Below are positions 45,413 through 54,274 of a stretch of DNA of 64,000 bases, piece after piece. Both the position numbers and the translations under genes were made by a program. The notes below the pieces were generated by a model, which saw only the letters and a program-made list of their open reading frames with translations, was not told the DNA's origin and ran no database searches. Origin of the DNA: CAZVEE01 sp964625525 (GTDB taxonomy: Bacteria; Pseudomonadota; Alphaproteobacteria; JAJFIK01); the NCBI GenBank assembly GCA_964625525.1, contig CAZVEE010000003.1:1-64000 (forward strand), read 5' to 3'. Positions within the stretch are counted from its first letter, which is position 1. Each line of letters opens with the position of its first letter.

Positions 45413-45826
45413 GCCGGAGCCCACACCAAACAGCCCTAACAACCCGAGGCGACGGCCGTGCCGATCTCGCGGCCCGTCTCGTCCCCATGGTCCGTGCGTT
45501 CCCCCCGCCGGAAAGGTCCTGCCGCTTTGATAAACCGCGCGGCTTTTGTCCGCCAATTGGACCTATTGTCAGCCTGTCAGGCCCTCAAACCCAACAGCAT
45601 GTTGGTTTCCATTCGCCTACCCAACCCGGGCGTATCCCGAGGCGAAAACCAACACAGCGTGCACTAGCGCGTCTTATACTCTGTTTGGGTGATCGATGCG
45701 CGCTTCTTTTTGGCGAAAACGCTCGTGAAAGCTCCACAGGTTTCGCGGCTCATGGAACCAAATCGATGCTCGACACGCAAGTGAAATGACGGCCCGGCAT
45801 ACTCGAATTAGGGGCATTCTCAAGCG
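45413..45826 (-). other. Gene-free region between flippase and WbaP-like genes
   Basis: These 414 bases, between two minus-strand genes, show no supported gene. A near-palindrome AACCCAAC-AGCAT-GTTGGTTT lies at 45588-45608, with one mismatch in eight-base arms. The segment 45650-45730 is relatively AT-rich. The WbaP-like promoter is expected here. No terminator for the flippase gene was recognised at its 3' end. Confidence 0.45.
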
Positions 45827-47200
45827 TCACGTCGCCTCTTGAGCGGCGCGTTCGTCCCTGCGGATCCGGCGCAGGAACAGAACTGTCAGCACGGTGACCG
45901 GGATAATGTGGGCGATGACCAAGCCGAACATGGTGCCCTGGACGCCGAAGCTTTTCGCCAGCACATAGGCCGCCGACAGACCAAACACCGCCTCGATGAC
46001 CACCGAGACAAAGAGGGGGCGGGTGTATTCGATGGCCCGCAGGCCGGCTTCTAGCGGGAATTGCAGCCAACGCACGGCGAAAATCACGATCCACCAGTTC
46101 ACCAGCCAAGCATAGGGCACGAACTCCTCGCTGATGAGCAGGCGCACAATATCCTCGGCGAAGAGCCAGCCTAAAACGCCAATGATGCCGGAAAAGACCA
46201 GGCCGGCGACGGCGAGCTTGCTCAAATAGCGCAGCATGGGGCCGCTGCCCTCGTGCTTGTAGAGTTCGGCTGCGCGCACTGGAGCCACATTCTGCAGCGC
46301 CAGCGTGAACACCTGGATGGGGGCCAGAATATTGTAAGTGGCCCGGATTCCGCCATAGACGGCCGGCCCCAGCACCAGGCTTGACACCATGGTCATGGCA
46401 TGGCCAGAGCAAAACTGCAGCGTGCCCATGCCGAACAACCATTTGGAAAAGGTCCAGTGATGGGCCGTGACGCGAGCAATGGCCGCACGGTCAAAACGCA
46501 GGCTGTCAATCCAGAAGAGGCCGACCAGCGCCGCCAGACCCGATGTGCCCGCCATGATCCAATAGGCGAGTTCCCCGGTGATGGTCTGGCCCAGGCCGAA
46601 TTCAATGTAGAAAAACAGCGCCAGTCGCACGGCGAAGGCGATCACGTCATTGGCAAAGGCGGCAACGACCCGGCCATGGGTGAACATATAGCGCCGGATC
46701 AGGTCCTGCGCTTGGTCGCCCAAACAGGCGGCAATGAGCGCCAGGGTGAGGCTGCGCAGATCAAGGGCCGGATCCACCAGCGCGAACAGCGTCAGCAGAA
46801 GCGGGACCAGGAGCGCGGAGACGATGGCCAGCGCCCCCTGATGCACCCAGATCGAGGCGTAGAAAGTGGGCCGATGCTCTGGCTCTTGTTTGGGGCCAAT
46901 GCTCATCATCGGGGCGACGATCAGCGCCTGATGCATGGCCTTGATGAGCAGGAAAATCACGTAGGACCAGAAGAAGACGCCGAACTGCTCAACGCCCAGC
47001 GCCCGGGCCACGGCCGCCATGGTGAGGAAGTTGACAAGGCTCACCATGCCCTGATCGCCCAGCGCCCACAATTTGGCGCGATGGGCGCGGTAGAGCGTGA
47101 GCGCACGGACCCAAGGCGTGAGACCGGCCGCCGCGGGCGGATGTGGGGTAGACGGGCTGGTGCGGTGCCCCGGCTCATCGGGCTGATCGTGCTGCGTCAC
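45827..47200 (-). CDS. Wzx-like polysaccharide flippase (MATE/MOP superfamily)
   Basis: This is a multi-spanning membrane protein, 457 aa from GTG 47200, which has AGGGGGAC upstream; the frame beyond it is not protein-like. About 12 hydrophobic helices fit a lipid-linked repeat-unit exporter. Visible features include the start QGMVSLVNFLTMAAVARALG with EQFGVFFWSYVIFLL, typical of the polysaccharide biosynthesis/MOP family, and RATYNILAPIQVFTLALQNV mid-protein. Expected function is flipping undecaprenyl-PP-oligosaccharide to the periplasm for the Wzy-like polymerase at 50175. It is upstream of wbaP on the same strand and divergent from the GT4 gene. Confidence 0.85.
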   Translation of the reverse strand: MTQHDQPDEPGHRTSPSTPHPPAAAGLTPWVRALTLYRAHRAKLWALGDQGMVSLVNFLTMAAVARALGVEQFGVFFWSYVIFLLIKAMHQALIVAPMMSIGPKQEPEHRPTFYASIWVHQGALAIVSALLVPLLLTLFALVDPALDLRSLTLALIAACLGDQAQDLIRRYMFTHGRVVAAFANDVIAFAVRLALFFYIEFGLGQTITGELAYWIMAGTSGLAALVGLFWIDSLRFDRAAIARVTAHHWTFSKWLFGMGTLQFCSGHAMTMVSSLVLGPAVYGGIRATYNILAPIQVFTLALQNVAPVRAAELYKHEGSGPMLRYLSKLAVAGLVFSGIIGVLGWLFAEDIVRLLISEEFVPYAWLVNWWIVIFAVRWLQFPLEAGLRAIEYTRPLFVSVVIEAVFGLSAAYVLAKSFGVQGTMFGLVIAHIIPVTVLTVLFLRRIRRDERAAQEAT

Positions 47201-47531
47201 GCCGGTCCCCCTGCTTGCGTGCCCGGGCCCCTCGCTGCCGGGGCCTTCGCGCCTCACCCTAGTCGAGGGCGCAGATCCTGGCCATAGGTCGAGGCCTCGG
47301 CTGCGCGATCGGCGCGGTGTACCGCTTAAGACGTGTGTTCGTGGCGCATCAAACCGCCAGATGATATTGCCAATCCTCTGGGCGTTGCGATACAAAACCT
47401 TCGGACTTACTGGAGAGTATTATGTGGCGGGGCCTGCGATCCGCAGGGGTGATCCAAAGTCCCGGCCTTTGACCATCGCATGGGCGGGTCCTGGACGCGG
47501 GCCGACGGCGGCTGCTGTCGCGCCGGTCTAA
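47201..47531. other. Divergent intergenic region, flippase versus GT4
   Basis: The 331 bases between divergently transcribed starts contain no supported gene and should carry both promoters. A TATTAT at 47418-47423 on the plus strand is a reasonable -10, but no -35 sits at proper spacing. Confidence 0.4.
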
Positions 47532-48878
47532 ATGAACAGATTGAGGACCATGGCGCGCATACTCCTCTCCGCGATGTATTGCGAACCCAACCGAGGGTCC
47601 GAGGAGGGCGTCGGTTGGCATTTCGCTGTGGAGTTGGCGCGGCTGGGGCACGATGTGACCGTGCTGGTGAACGCCCCGTTCCGGTCCTCCATCGAAGCGT
47701 ATTTCGACCAACATGGGCCGGATCCCCGGCTGCGCTTTCATTACATCTCGTATCCGCGCTGGGCGCTGTGGCTTGATGAAAAGTTCGGGCTGCCCGATCA
47801 GGTCACGCATGTGATCTGGCAAGCCGCCGCCTATCGCTATGTGACGCAAAAGCTGAGCCCGGATGACTATGACTTGGTCTGGCACGTGACGATCGGCGTG
47901 GTGCGCCAAACGAGCCATCTGGTGCATTTCGGTCCGCCTTTCGTGTTTGGGCCGATTGCGGGGGGGGAAACCTCGCCCTGGGAGCTGCGCTCCAATTTCT
48001 CGTTGATGGATCACGGGACGGAGCTGTTCCGGGACGCCCTGAACAGCGTCATCCCGGTCAATCCTCTGCTTCAGCGGATGTTCCACAAGGCCGCCTGCAT
48101 CCTGCCGCGCTCGCCGGAGACGCGCGCGCTGCTGCCCAAGGCCGTGCAGGAGCGGGCGCACTGCAATATCGGCATCGGCATTGACGATGTGGATCAGGAT
48201 GCCCGGGTCGAGAAGCGCTTTGAGCCAGGACAGCCGCTGAAGGCGCTTTATGTGGGCCGCTTTCTCTACTGGAAGCAGCCATTGATGGCCATCGAAGCGT
48301 TCGACCGCTTCCTTAAAGATGGCGGTAGCGGCGAATTGGTTCTGTTCGGCTGGGGCCGCATGGAAGAGCGCTGCCGGGAGCGGATCGCGGAGCTGGGGCG
48401 CCAGGACGTGATGACCATCGTCAAATGGCTGCCGCAACACGAGTTCTTTGACGTGCTGCGCAGCGCTGATGTGGTGGTGTTCCCCAGCCTGCATGATGGC
48501 GGGGGCATGGTGGCGCTGGAAGCCATGGCCTTTGGTGTGCCGGTGATTGCGTTCGATCTCGGAGGCCCGGGCCAGCTTGTCACGGAAGACTCCGGCATGG
48601 TCATTCGCAGTGAAGGGCTTTCCAGCGCGCAGGCCGCAGACGAGATCGCCGCACATCTCAAGACGCTGCAGGATGATCCGGACCTGCGGGCGCGTCTGCG
48701 CGGCGGCGCCTTGGAGCGGGCCAAGGAATTCAAATGGTCTGCCGTGGTGGCCCGGGCCGTGGAGCAAGTGGACGGGGAGCTGGTCCGCCAAGGCTACGGC
48801 TCACGCCTGACCCAAGGGGTTATCCACTCCGGACACGAAGCCGGCGATCCGGCGAAAGCGGTTGAAGGCACCCGCTAG
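47532..48878 (+). CDS. GT4-family glycosyltransferase
   Basis: This is a cytoplasmic GT-B glycosyltransferase, 448 aa. The N-terminal domain begins ARILLSAMYCEPNRGSEEGVGWH, a GT4-like start with a Gly-rich nucleotide loop. The C-terminal domain has ALYVGRFLYWKQPLMAIEAF and the E-x7-E type signature in GGGMVALEAMAFGVPVIAFDLGGPG. ATG 47532 was taken; ATG 47550 (MARILLS), with GAGG just before it, is equally plausible. It transfers a nucleotide-activated sugar onto the lipid-linked repeat unit. It is the first of three plus-strand polymer genes (GT4, GT2, Wzy-like). Confidence 0.88.
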   Translation: MNRLRTMARILLSAMYCEPNRGSEEGVGWHFAVELARLGHDVTVLVNAPFRSSIEAYFDQHGPDPRLRFHYISYPRWALWLDEKFGLPDQVTHVIWQAAAYRYVTQKLSPDDYDLVWHVTIGVVRQTSHLVHFGPPFVFGPIAGGETSPWELRSNFSLMDHGTELFRDALNSVIPVNPLLQRMFHKAACILPRSPETRALLPKAVQERAHCNIGIGIDDVDQDARVEKRFEPGQPLKALYVGRFLYWKQPLMAIEAFDRFLKDGGSGELVLFGWGRMEERCRERIAELGRQDVMTIVKWLPQHEFFDVLRSADVVVFPSLHDGGGMVALEAMAFGVPVIAFDLGGPGQLVTEDSGMVIRSEGLSSAQAADEIAAHLKTLQDDPDLRARLRGGALERAKEFKWSAVVARAVEQVDGELVRQGYGSRLTQGVIHSGHEAGDPAKAVEGTR

Positions 48879-48992
48879 TCTCCAGTAGGGTCCGGCGCGA
48901 ACAGCCAAGGTTGCATAAAGCTTGCAGTCTTATCCTAGAGGCTCGCGCGGGGGGCGCCGGGCCGCGGATCCAGTGGAAAGGGCAGGGGTCAG

Positions 48993-49940
48993 ATGCCGAA
49001 GGTTTCGATCGGAATTCCCGTCTATAATGGCGCGAACTATGTGGGCTCGGCCCTGGAGGCGATCCTCGGGCAGACCTTCCAGGATTTGGAAGTGGTCATC
49101 TGCGACAACTGCTCCACCGACGAGACCGCCGAAATCTGCAAGAGCTTTGCGGAAAAAGACTCCCGTGTGCGCTATGTGCTCAACGACGAGAACATTGGCG
49201 CCTCGCCGAATTTCAACAAAGTCTTTCATGAGACCACGGGCGAGTATTTCGCCTGGCATGCCCATGACGATTACTACGAGCCCACTTGGCTGGAACGCTG
49301 CGTCGAGGCTCTCGACCGCGATCGCGAGGTAATGCTGGCTTACTCACTCATTCAAATGCTGGACATGGAGGGCAATCCGCTTATCCACGATCCGCAGAAG
49401 AACGAGTATATGGATCGGCACGGCAACAAGTTCATGGGCGACGACGCCATGCACATCGCCGAGGAAGCCACGCCCGACGCGCGCTTCAAAAGCGTCATTC
49501 ACAAAGTGTGCTGGTGTTTGCAGGTGTTCGGCCTCTATCGCCGCAGCTTCCTGGAGACCTCGGCGCTGCAGCGCAGCTATTACGGCGGCGACAAAGTGCT
49601 GCTCGCCGATACCGCGCTTGCCGGCAAGTTCTTCCAGGTGGAAGAGAAGCTCTTCAACAAACGCGTGCACCCGAAAATGAGCTTCTTCCAGTCAACCGCC
49701 GAGAAGGCGGAATGGATTGATACCAAGAAGCCGGTCAAGGGCATGCCGCAGGTGAAAATGGTGCAGGATTACATCCGCGGCATTCAGGCGGCGAACATGA
49801 CGCCCATGCAGCGCGCCATGAGCATTTTCGCCATCGCCCAGATGCCTTTCGTGCGGAAAAACTTCTGGGAAAAGATCCTGGTGCCGGGGCCGCAGAATTA
49901 TCTGGGCATCAATTTCGGGAGCGGTGCCCGCGCGTCCTGA
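48993..49940 (+). CDS. GT2-family glycosyltransferase
   Basis: This is an inverting GT-A glycosyltransferase, 315 aa, starting at ATG 48993 after GGCAGGGGTC. The family-2 opening VSIGIPVYNGANYVGSALEAI is followed by FQDLEVVICDNCSTDETAEI (NDP-sugar Asp). The metal-binding stretch HAHDDYYEPTWLERCVEAL has HDD in the DxD position. The C-terminal part includes amphipathic helices that probably contact the membrane. It is predicted to add a sugar to the repeat unit. A 17-bp tandem repeat follows its stop. Confidence 0.9.
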   Translation: MPKVSIGIPVYNGANYVGSALEAILGQTFQDLEVVICDNCSTDETAEICKSFAEKDSRVRYVLNDENIGASPNFNKVFHETTGEYFAWHAHDDYYEPTWLERCVEALDRDREVMLAYSLIQMLDMEGNPLIHDPQKNEYMDRHGNKFMGDDAMHIAEEATPDARFKSVIHKVCWCLQVFGLYRRSFLETSALQRSYYGGDKVLLADTALAGKFFQVEEKLFNKRVHPKMSFFQSTAEKAEWIDTKKPVKGMPQVKMVQDYIRGIQAANMTPMQRAMSIFAIAQMPFVRKNFWEKILVPGPQNYLGINFGSGARAS

Positions 49941-49950
49941 CGCGCCGGCT

Positions 49951-50016
49951 CAAGGCCATTAGCGACCCAAGGCCATTAGCGACCCAAGGCCATTAGCGAC
50001 CCAAGGCCATTAGCGA
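49951..50016. repeat. 17-bp tandem repeat, nearly four copies
   Basis: CAAGGCCATTAGCGACC is repeated perfectly at 49951, 49968 and 49985, with a fourth partial copy from 50002 to 50016. It starts 11 bases after the GT2 stop codon and lies 160 bases before the Wzy-like gene. Perfect identity of the copies suggests recent slippage or duplication. Confidence 0.9.
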
Positions 50017-50174
50017 GAGGGGACCGCTCCCATCGGCACGGCGCTTGCCGTGTCCGGGCGGCAGGCGCATGATACAGGCGTCGGGCAGCGTGGCTGCCCG
50101 GCCATGATCTGCGCGAGGAATGACCAGGTTAGGACGCTCCGGCGCCGGAGCATAGGTCGAGTGAGCCCCCAGGC

Positions 50175-51686
50175 ATGACAACCATCCCCCTCAACCGGCT
50201 GTATATCGGTTTTCTTGGCATCGTCCTGTTCGGCTACATGGCGCTGAACCGGGGCTTTGCCTATATCGGCGCCAATCCGATCTTTATCGGCGAGATTACG
50301 CTGGCCCTGGGGTTTTTGGTGATCCTGGCCGGGGCCTATTCCACGCGCGCGCTGCGCTCGCCCATCGCTTGGGCGCTCATGGCCTTCATGACTTGGCATG
50401 CCTTCCGCACGCTGCCGTACATCGACGTTTACGGTGTCGATGCCCTGCGAGACGCGGTGTTATGGGCTTACGGCCTTTTCGCGTTCGTGGTGGCGGGAGT
50501 GCTAATCCGGGCCAATGCGGTAGAGGCGGTGCCGGAATGGTACGGCCGGGTGTTTCCCTGGGTCATTATTGTCGGGCCCGTGGCGCACCTGCTCACGGAA
50601 TTGTTCTTTACGGCCATGCCCATGTGGCCGGGCACGGACACGACCATCATTTTCGTGAAAGCGGGTGATTTGGGCGTGCAGCTTGCGGGCGTGGTGGCGT
50701 TTCTGGCGCTGGGACTGCATCTGGTCTATCCGCGACAGGGCGGGCGCTTGTTCCAGGTGAAGGATCTTTATTTCTGGGCCGTGGTCATCACCGGCGCGCT
50801 GCTGGTGCTGTCGCGCTCGCGCGGGGGCTTTGTGGCGATCGCGGCGGCGGCGGCTTTTGTATTCATGATGCGGCCTGCCAACCGCATGGTGCGCCTCGTG
50901 GTGCCTGCGGTTTTCGTGGCGGTGCTGCTGCTGGCTTTTGACGTGACCGTGCCGCTGGGGGGCGGGCGCGAGTTCTCGGCTCAGCAGGTGATGACCAATT
51001 TCCTCAGTATCTTCACCGATCAGGATGAGGCGGTGCTCGACAACACCGAGACGTGGCGGATCACCTGGTGGACCTCGATCATCAACGACACCGTTTTCGG
51101 TGACCGCTTCTGGCTCGGGCGCGGCTACGGCGTCAGCCACGCGGTCCTCGACGGCTTTGTGCAGGAAAGCGGCAACCGCAGTCCGCACAACGCGCATATC
51201 AACTTTCTGGGCCGGGGCGGGGTGCCGGGTTTGATCTTCTGGCTCCTGCTGCTGGGGACGGTCTATTGGCAGCTGTTCCAGTGCTATCGCCGGGCGCTTC
51301 AGGCGGGCCGGCAGGAACTGGCCTCCATCAATCTGTGGGTGATGGCCTGGTTGTTCGGCTTTATCGCCTACATGTCGTTTGAAGTGTATATGGAAGGCCC
51401 GCAGGGCGGCATTCCGTTCTGGTGCCTGATCGGGTTTGCGATTGCTCTGACCGAGGCGCAGCGCGTCAGCGCGCCAGAGCCGCAGACCCTGCGCCGAGCG
51501 TTGGCCGATGATCGGGAGGATCCGCAAGGCGGTCCGGGTCCACGCCCGGGTGGCGCCGCGCCGGGACGCAAGCCATCGGTGCGCCGGGGACTTGGAGCCG
51601 GCGGGCGCTCGCTCGACGCGCTGCCGTTGACGCGGGCCGGCTCCGCGGTGCGCCGCCTCCGGCGCGGCCCCCCTCCCGACTCCTGA
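50175..51686 (+). CDS. Wzy / O-antigen ligase-like membrane polymerase
   Basis: This is a 503-aa inner-membrane protein with about 11-12 helices and a large periplasmic loop, the layout of Wzy polymerases and O-antigen ligases. The Wzy_C signature region is visible: ALLVLSRSRGGFVAIAAAAA, then in the loop GYGVSHAVLDGF and NRSPHNAHINFLGRGGVPGL, where SPHN-H is the conserved His-containing element of this family. The C-terminal 70 residues are a Pro/Gly/Arg-rich cytoplasmic tail. It polymerises the flipped repeat units in the periplasm. Ligase function is less likely because WbaP, Wzx and Wzc homologs surround it. Confidence 0.88.
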   Translation: MTTIPLNRLYIGFLGIVLFGYMALNRGFAYIGANPIFIGEITLALGFLVILAGAYSTRALRSPIAWALMAFMTWHAFRTLPYIDVYGVDALRDAVLWAYGLFAFVVAGVLIRANAVEAVPEWYGRVFPWVIIVGPVAHLLTELFFTAMPMWPGTDTTIIFVKAGDLGVQLAGVVAFLALGLHLVYPRQGGRLFQVKDLYFWAVVITGALLVLSRSRGGFVAIAAAAAFVFMMRPANRMVRLVVPAVFVAVLLLAFDVTVPLGGGREFSAQQVMTNFLSIFTDQDEAVLDNTETWRITWWTSIINDTVFGDRFWLGRGYGVSHAVLDGFVQESGNRSPHNAHINFLGRGGVPGLIFWLLLLGTVYWQLFQCYRRALQAGRQELASINLWVMAWLFGFIAYMSFEVYMEGPQGGIPFWCLIGFAIALTEAQRVSAPEPQTLRRALADDREDPQGGPGPRPGGAAPGRKPSVRRGLGAGGRSLDALPLTRAGSAVRRLRRGPPPDS

Positions 51687-51913
51687 CACTTTTGACGGGG
51701 ATACTCCTTCCGGGTCCTCAGAGTGGCCGGATGCCCCGTTTATGTGTAGGGTCCGGGGGGGAGACGGGCGCAGGGTGGCTGTGGCATAATAGCCACAAGA
51801 GGAATTGGGGTCTTGATGGACTCATCCGCATGGGGCCGCGGGCCGTCCGCTGGGACGCCGCCTGCGCCTGCGCGTTTTGAGCCATCGTACACACTGGCGG
51901 TAGAAGGTCTGGC

Positions 51914-53713
51914 ATGACCAAGCGATCCGGTCTGCTCTCATCATTCTTCGGGTCCAAGTCGAAAGACGGTGAGGGCGAGAAGATTGAGTTCATCGACGAA
52001 GACGGCGTGGTCGTCGGCGGCGTGTCCGAGGACGGTGACATCACCGCCGGCGGGACCGAGCCGCTTGACGGCGACGATGGCGTCGAATTGGCCCATGCGG
52101 AAATCGAGGAGGCGCCCGGTCAGTTCGACCGCGCGGGCTTCGGTGGCGATGGCATGCGCGATGTGTCCATTCCGGGCATGAATGGCGTGCCCGTGCACGG
52201 GATGCCCGGCGAGGACGAGGTCTATACCACCGGGTTTTCCGATGTGGCCAATGCGCGGCTGTGGCGGCGCACCAAGGAAGCGCGTCGGCGCGCCCAGGAC
52301 AAACAACGCAGCTACCGCGACATTTTCACGCCCACCCGCCCCAAGCGGAAAGCCGAGGAATTCCTCGGTCGTCGGGCCATTATCGGCACCGTGGTCGAGG
52401 CCATCGAAGAAGAATGCGCCCATGTGGTGATCTGCGGTGAAAACGGTTTGGGCAAGACCTCGCTCGCCAATGTGGTCACCACATTCGCCCGCAGCTCGGG
52501 CTATCTGGTGGCGCGCATCACGGGCACCGCCGACCTGACTTTTTCCAACCTCATCCGGACGATTTTCGAGGAACTCGTCGAGCAGATCGACGAGACGCCC
52601 GCGGGCGGCGTGCTCTGGGAACGCCTTGGGGTGGAGGATCTGAACGAGCTGTTGCAAGACAGCGCAATGGATATGGTCAGCGAGTTCCTGGGCGAGGAAT
52701 CGCTCAGTGTCAATCGCGTCATCCGGGCCCTTGATAAGCTCTCGGACAATCAGGCCATCGTCATCATTGATGACTATGATCAGATCAAAAGTAAGGATCT
52801 GAAGACGAAGCTCTGTCAGGTGATGAAAGCGCTGTCCGATCAGGGCGGCTGGCTTTCCTTCATGATCCTGGGGCGCGGCGAAAGCCCCAGTGAGCTGATC
52901 ACGGAAGATATCGAGGGCCTGCCCAATGCGGTGGGTGTCTATATTGATCCGTTCTCACTGCATGAGATTGAGGAAGTCATTCTGGAAGGGGCGCGCCGGG
53001 TCGGGGTGCCCTTCGATGAGGACACCATTCAGGCCATCGCCCGGCTTAGCCAAGGCGTGCCCAATGTGGTGCAGTGGCTGTGCTTCCTTGCCTCGCGGCG
53101 CACGGCGCGCCGCCAGGGCGTTGTGGTGGAGATGGAAGATCTCGCCAATGTGGTGGCTGATGCGGTCACCAAAATCGACAGCAAGCTGCGCAATCAATAT
53201 GACGAGGTCTGCCGCTTCGATAAGGGGCGGGACAACGCGGATCTGCTCTATCTGGCGGTGCGTGCGCCCTGCACCACGAGCGGGCTTTTCGCCGCGCGCT
53301 CCATGGCGATGATCTCTAAGCAGATCTTGGGCACGGCGTGGAAGGAATCCGAACTGCACACCGCGCTGCTGCCGCTTTGCGGCAAGGGTAAGATGGCTGT
53401 GTTGCGCAAGCTCGATACCAGTGAAGGCACGTTCTATCGCTTCGCCCACCCGACGATGCGGGCGGTGGTGATGCTGAAGAAAATTGTCCGTATTCCGCTG
53501 TTGGCCGACAGCCGCACACGCGAAGTAGACGAGACCTATCTGCCGGCACCGGATGCAGCTCCCGCCGACCCGGCCGCCCAGGCTGGCGCGGAGACGATGG
53601 TGCCTCCTGCCGATGGTCCTGTGCCCCATGGGCCCGTGCCAGATGGTCCGAGTGCAGATGGGCCGGTGATTGACATGGACCAGGATCCGCCCTCGGCACC
53701 AGGCACGCAGTAA
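51914..53713 (+). CDS. AAA/STAND-like P-loop ATPase of the polysaccharide locus
   Basis: This is a 599-aa cytoplasmic protein of uncertain role. Residues 1-110 are acidic and low-complexity. A basic stretch (RLWRRTKEARRRAQDKQRSY) precedes the AAA_16-like ATPase domain. Walker A is GENGLGKTS (175-183) and Walker B AIVIIDDYDQ (281-290). A Gly-Arg pair in LGRGES (residues 317-322) may be a sensor. The segment ending TFYRFAHPTMRAVVMLKK resembles the helical or winged-helix end of AAA_16/Orc-like proteins. The tail (about 545-599) is Pro/Asp-rich with repeated DGPVPHGPVPDGP. It is followed 39 bp later by a small membrane protein. A regulatory or assembly function for EPS is inferred only from context. 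Confidence 0.75.
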   Translation: MTKRSGLLSSFFGSKSKDGEGEKIEFIDEDGVVVGGVSEDGDITAGGTEPLDGDDGVELAHAEIEEAPGQFDRAGFGGDGMRDVSIPGMNGVPVHGMPGEDEVYTTGFSDVANARLWRRTKEARRRAQDKQRSYRDIFTPTRPKRKAEEFLGRRAIIGTVVEAIEEECAHVVICGENGLGKTSLANVVTTFARSSGYLVARITGTADLTFSNLIRTIFEELVEQIDETPAGGVLWERLGVEDLNELLQDSAMDMVSEFLGEESLSVNRVIRALDKLSDNQAIVIIDDYDQIKSKDLKTKLCQVMKALSDQGGWLSFMILGRGESPSELITEDIEGLPNAVGVYIDPFSLHEIEEVILEGARRVGVPFDEDTIQAIARLSQGVPNVVQWLCFLASRRTARRQGVVVEMEDLANVVADAVTKIDSKLRNQYDEVCRFDKGRDNADLLYLAVRAPCTTSGLFAARSMAMISKQILGTAWKESELHTALLPLCGKGKMAVLRKLDTSEGTFYRFAHPTMRAVVMLKKIVRIPLLADSRTREVDETYLPAPDAAPADPAAQAGAETMVPPADGPVPHGPVPDGPSADGPVIDMDQDPPSAPGTQ

Positions 53714-53752
53714 AACCGGCCTGATGCCTGGCGGGTGTGGGAGGGCATTGTC

Positions 53753-54169
53753 ATGAATATCATTGAACTCACCGACGCCATGAATGGCATCGGGTCCATC
53801 GTGGTGGGGCTCTACGCGATCCACGTCACGATTTCGATTGGTCTTCTGGGCTTGGTGGGTACTTTGCGGGTGCAGGGCTGGCGGATTCCGTGGTTTGCGG
53901 TGATCCTTGGCTCACTGGGCTATGGCTTTTTCACGGTTGCCCAGCACTACACATTCCGCTTTCTGAACGATAAGGCGAATGCGCTTCTGGACCTCTATCG
54001 GGCGACGCCTGATTTCGCGGTCATGGTCGCTGCGAACGCCGAGGCTGCGGATTTCGTCGCCACCGGCTATGACACGCCGTTTTTCAACAGCGTGCTCATT
54101 GTCGGCTCGACGGCCGTCGTTGCCGCCGTTTGGATCCTGAACCTCATCCGTGTGAGCCCGCGCGACTGA
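53753..54169 (+). CDS. Three-pass membrane protein, unknown function
   Basis: This 138-aa protein starts at ATG 53753 (MNIIELTDAMNG), preceded by GGGAGGG. Hydrophobic segments are at IVVGLYAIHVTISIGLLGLV, IPWFAVILGSLGYGFFTVAQ and SVLIVGSTAVVAAVWILNLI. A roughly 45-residue soluble loop (residues 68-112) lies between the second and third. No known family was recognised. Because it directly follows the P-loop ATPase gene it may be its membrane partner. Confidence 0.7.
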   Translation: MNIIELTDAMNGIGSIVVGLYAIHVTISIGLLGLVGTLRVQGWRIPWFAVILGSLGYGFFTVAQHYTFRFLNDKANALLDLYRATPDFAVMVAANAEAADFVATGYDTPFFNSVLIVGSTAVVAAVWILNLIRVSPRD

Positions 54170-54191
54170 CGCGCTTTCCAAACAGAAGAAA

Positions 54192-54221
54192 GGCCCGCGC
54201 TCCACAAGGGAAGGGCGGGCC
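54192..54221 (-). terminator. Hairpin with T-rich tail at the 3' end of the LuxR regulator
   Basis: GGCCCGC (54192-54198) pairs with GCGGGCC (54215-54221) across a 16-base loop. Read on the minus strand, the stem is followed by TTTCTTCTGTTT, so it fits a terminator for the regulator gene ending at 54275. The long loop lowers confidence. Confidence 0.55.
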
Positions 54222-54274
54222 CATGGTCGTCAGGCTTGTCTGGCGGGGGAGTGCGGTCCGGGCCCGTGCCCCAG

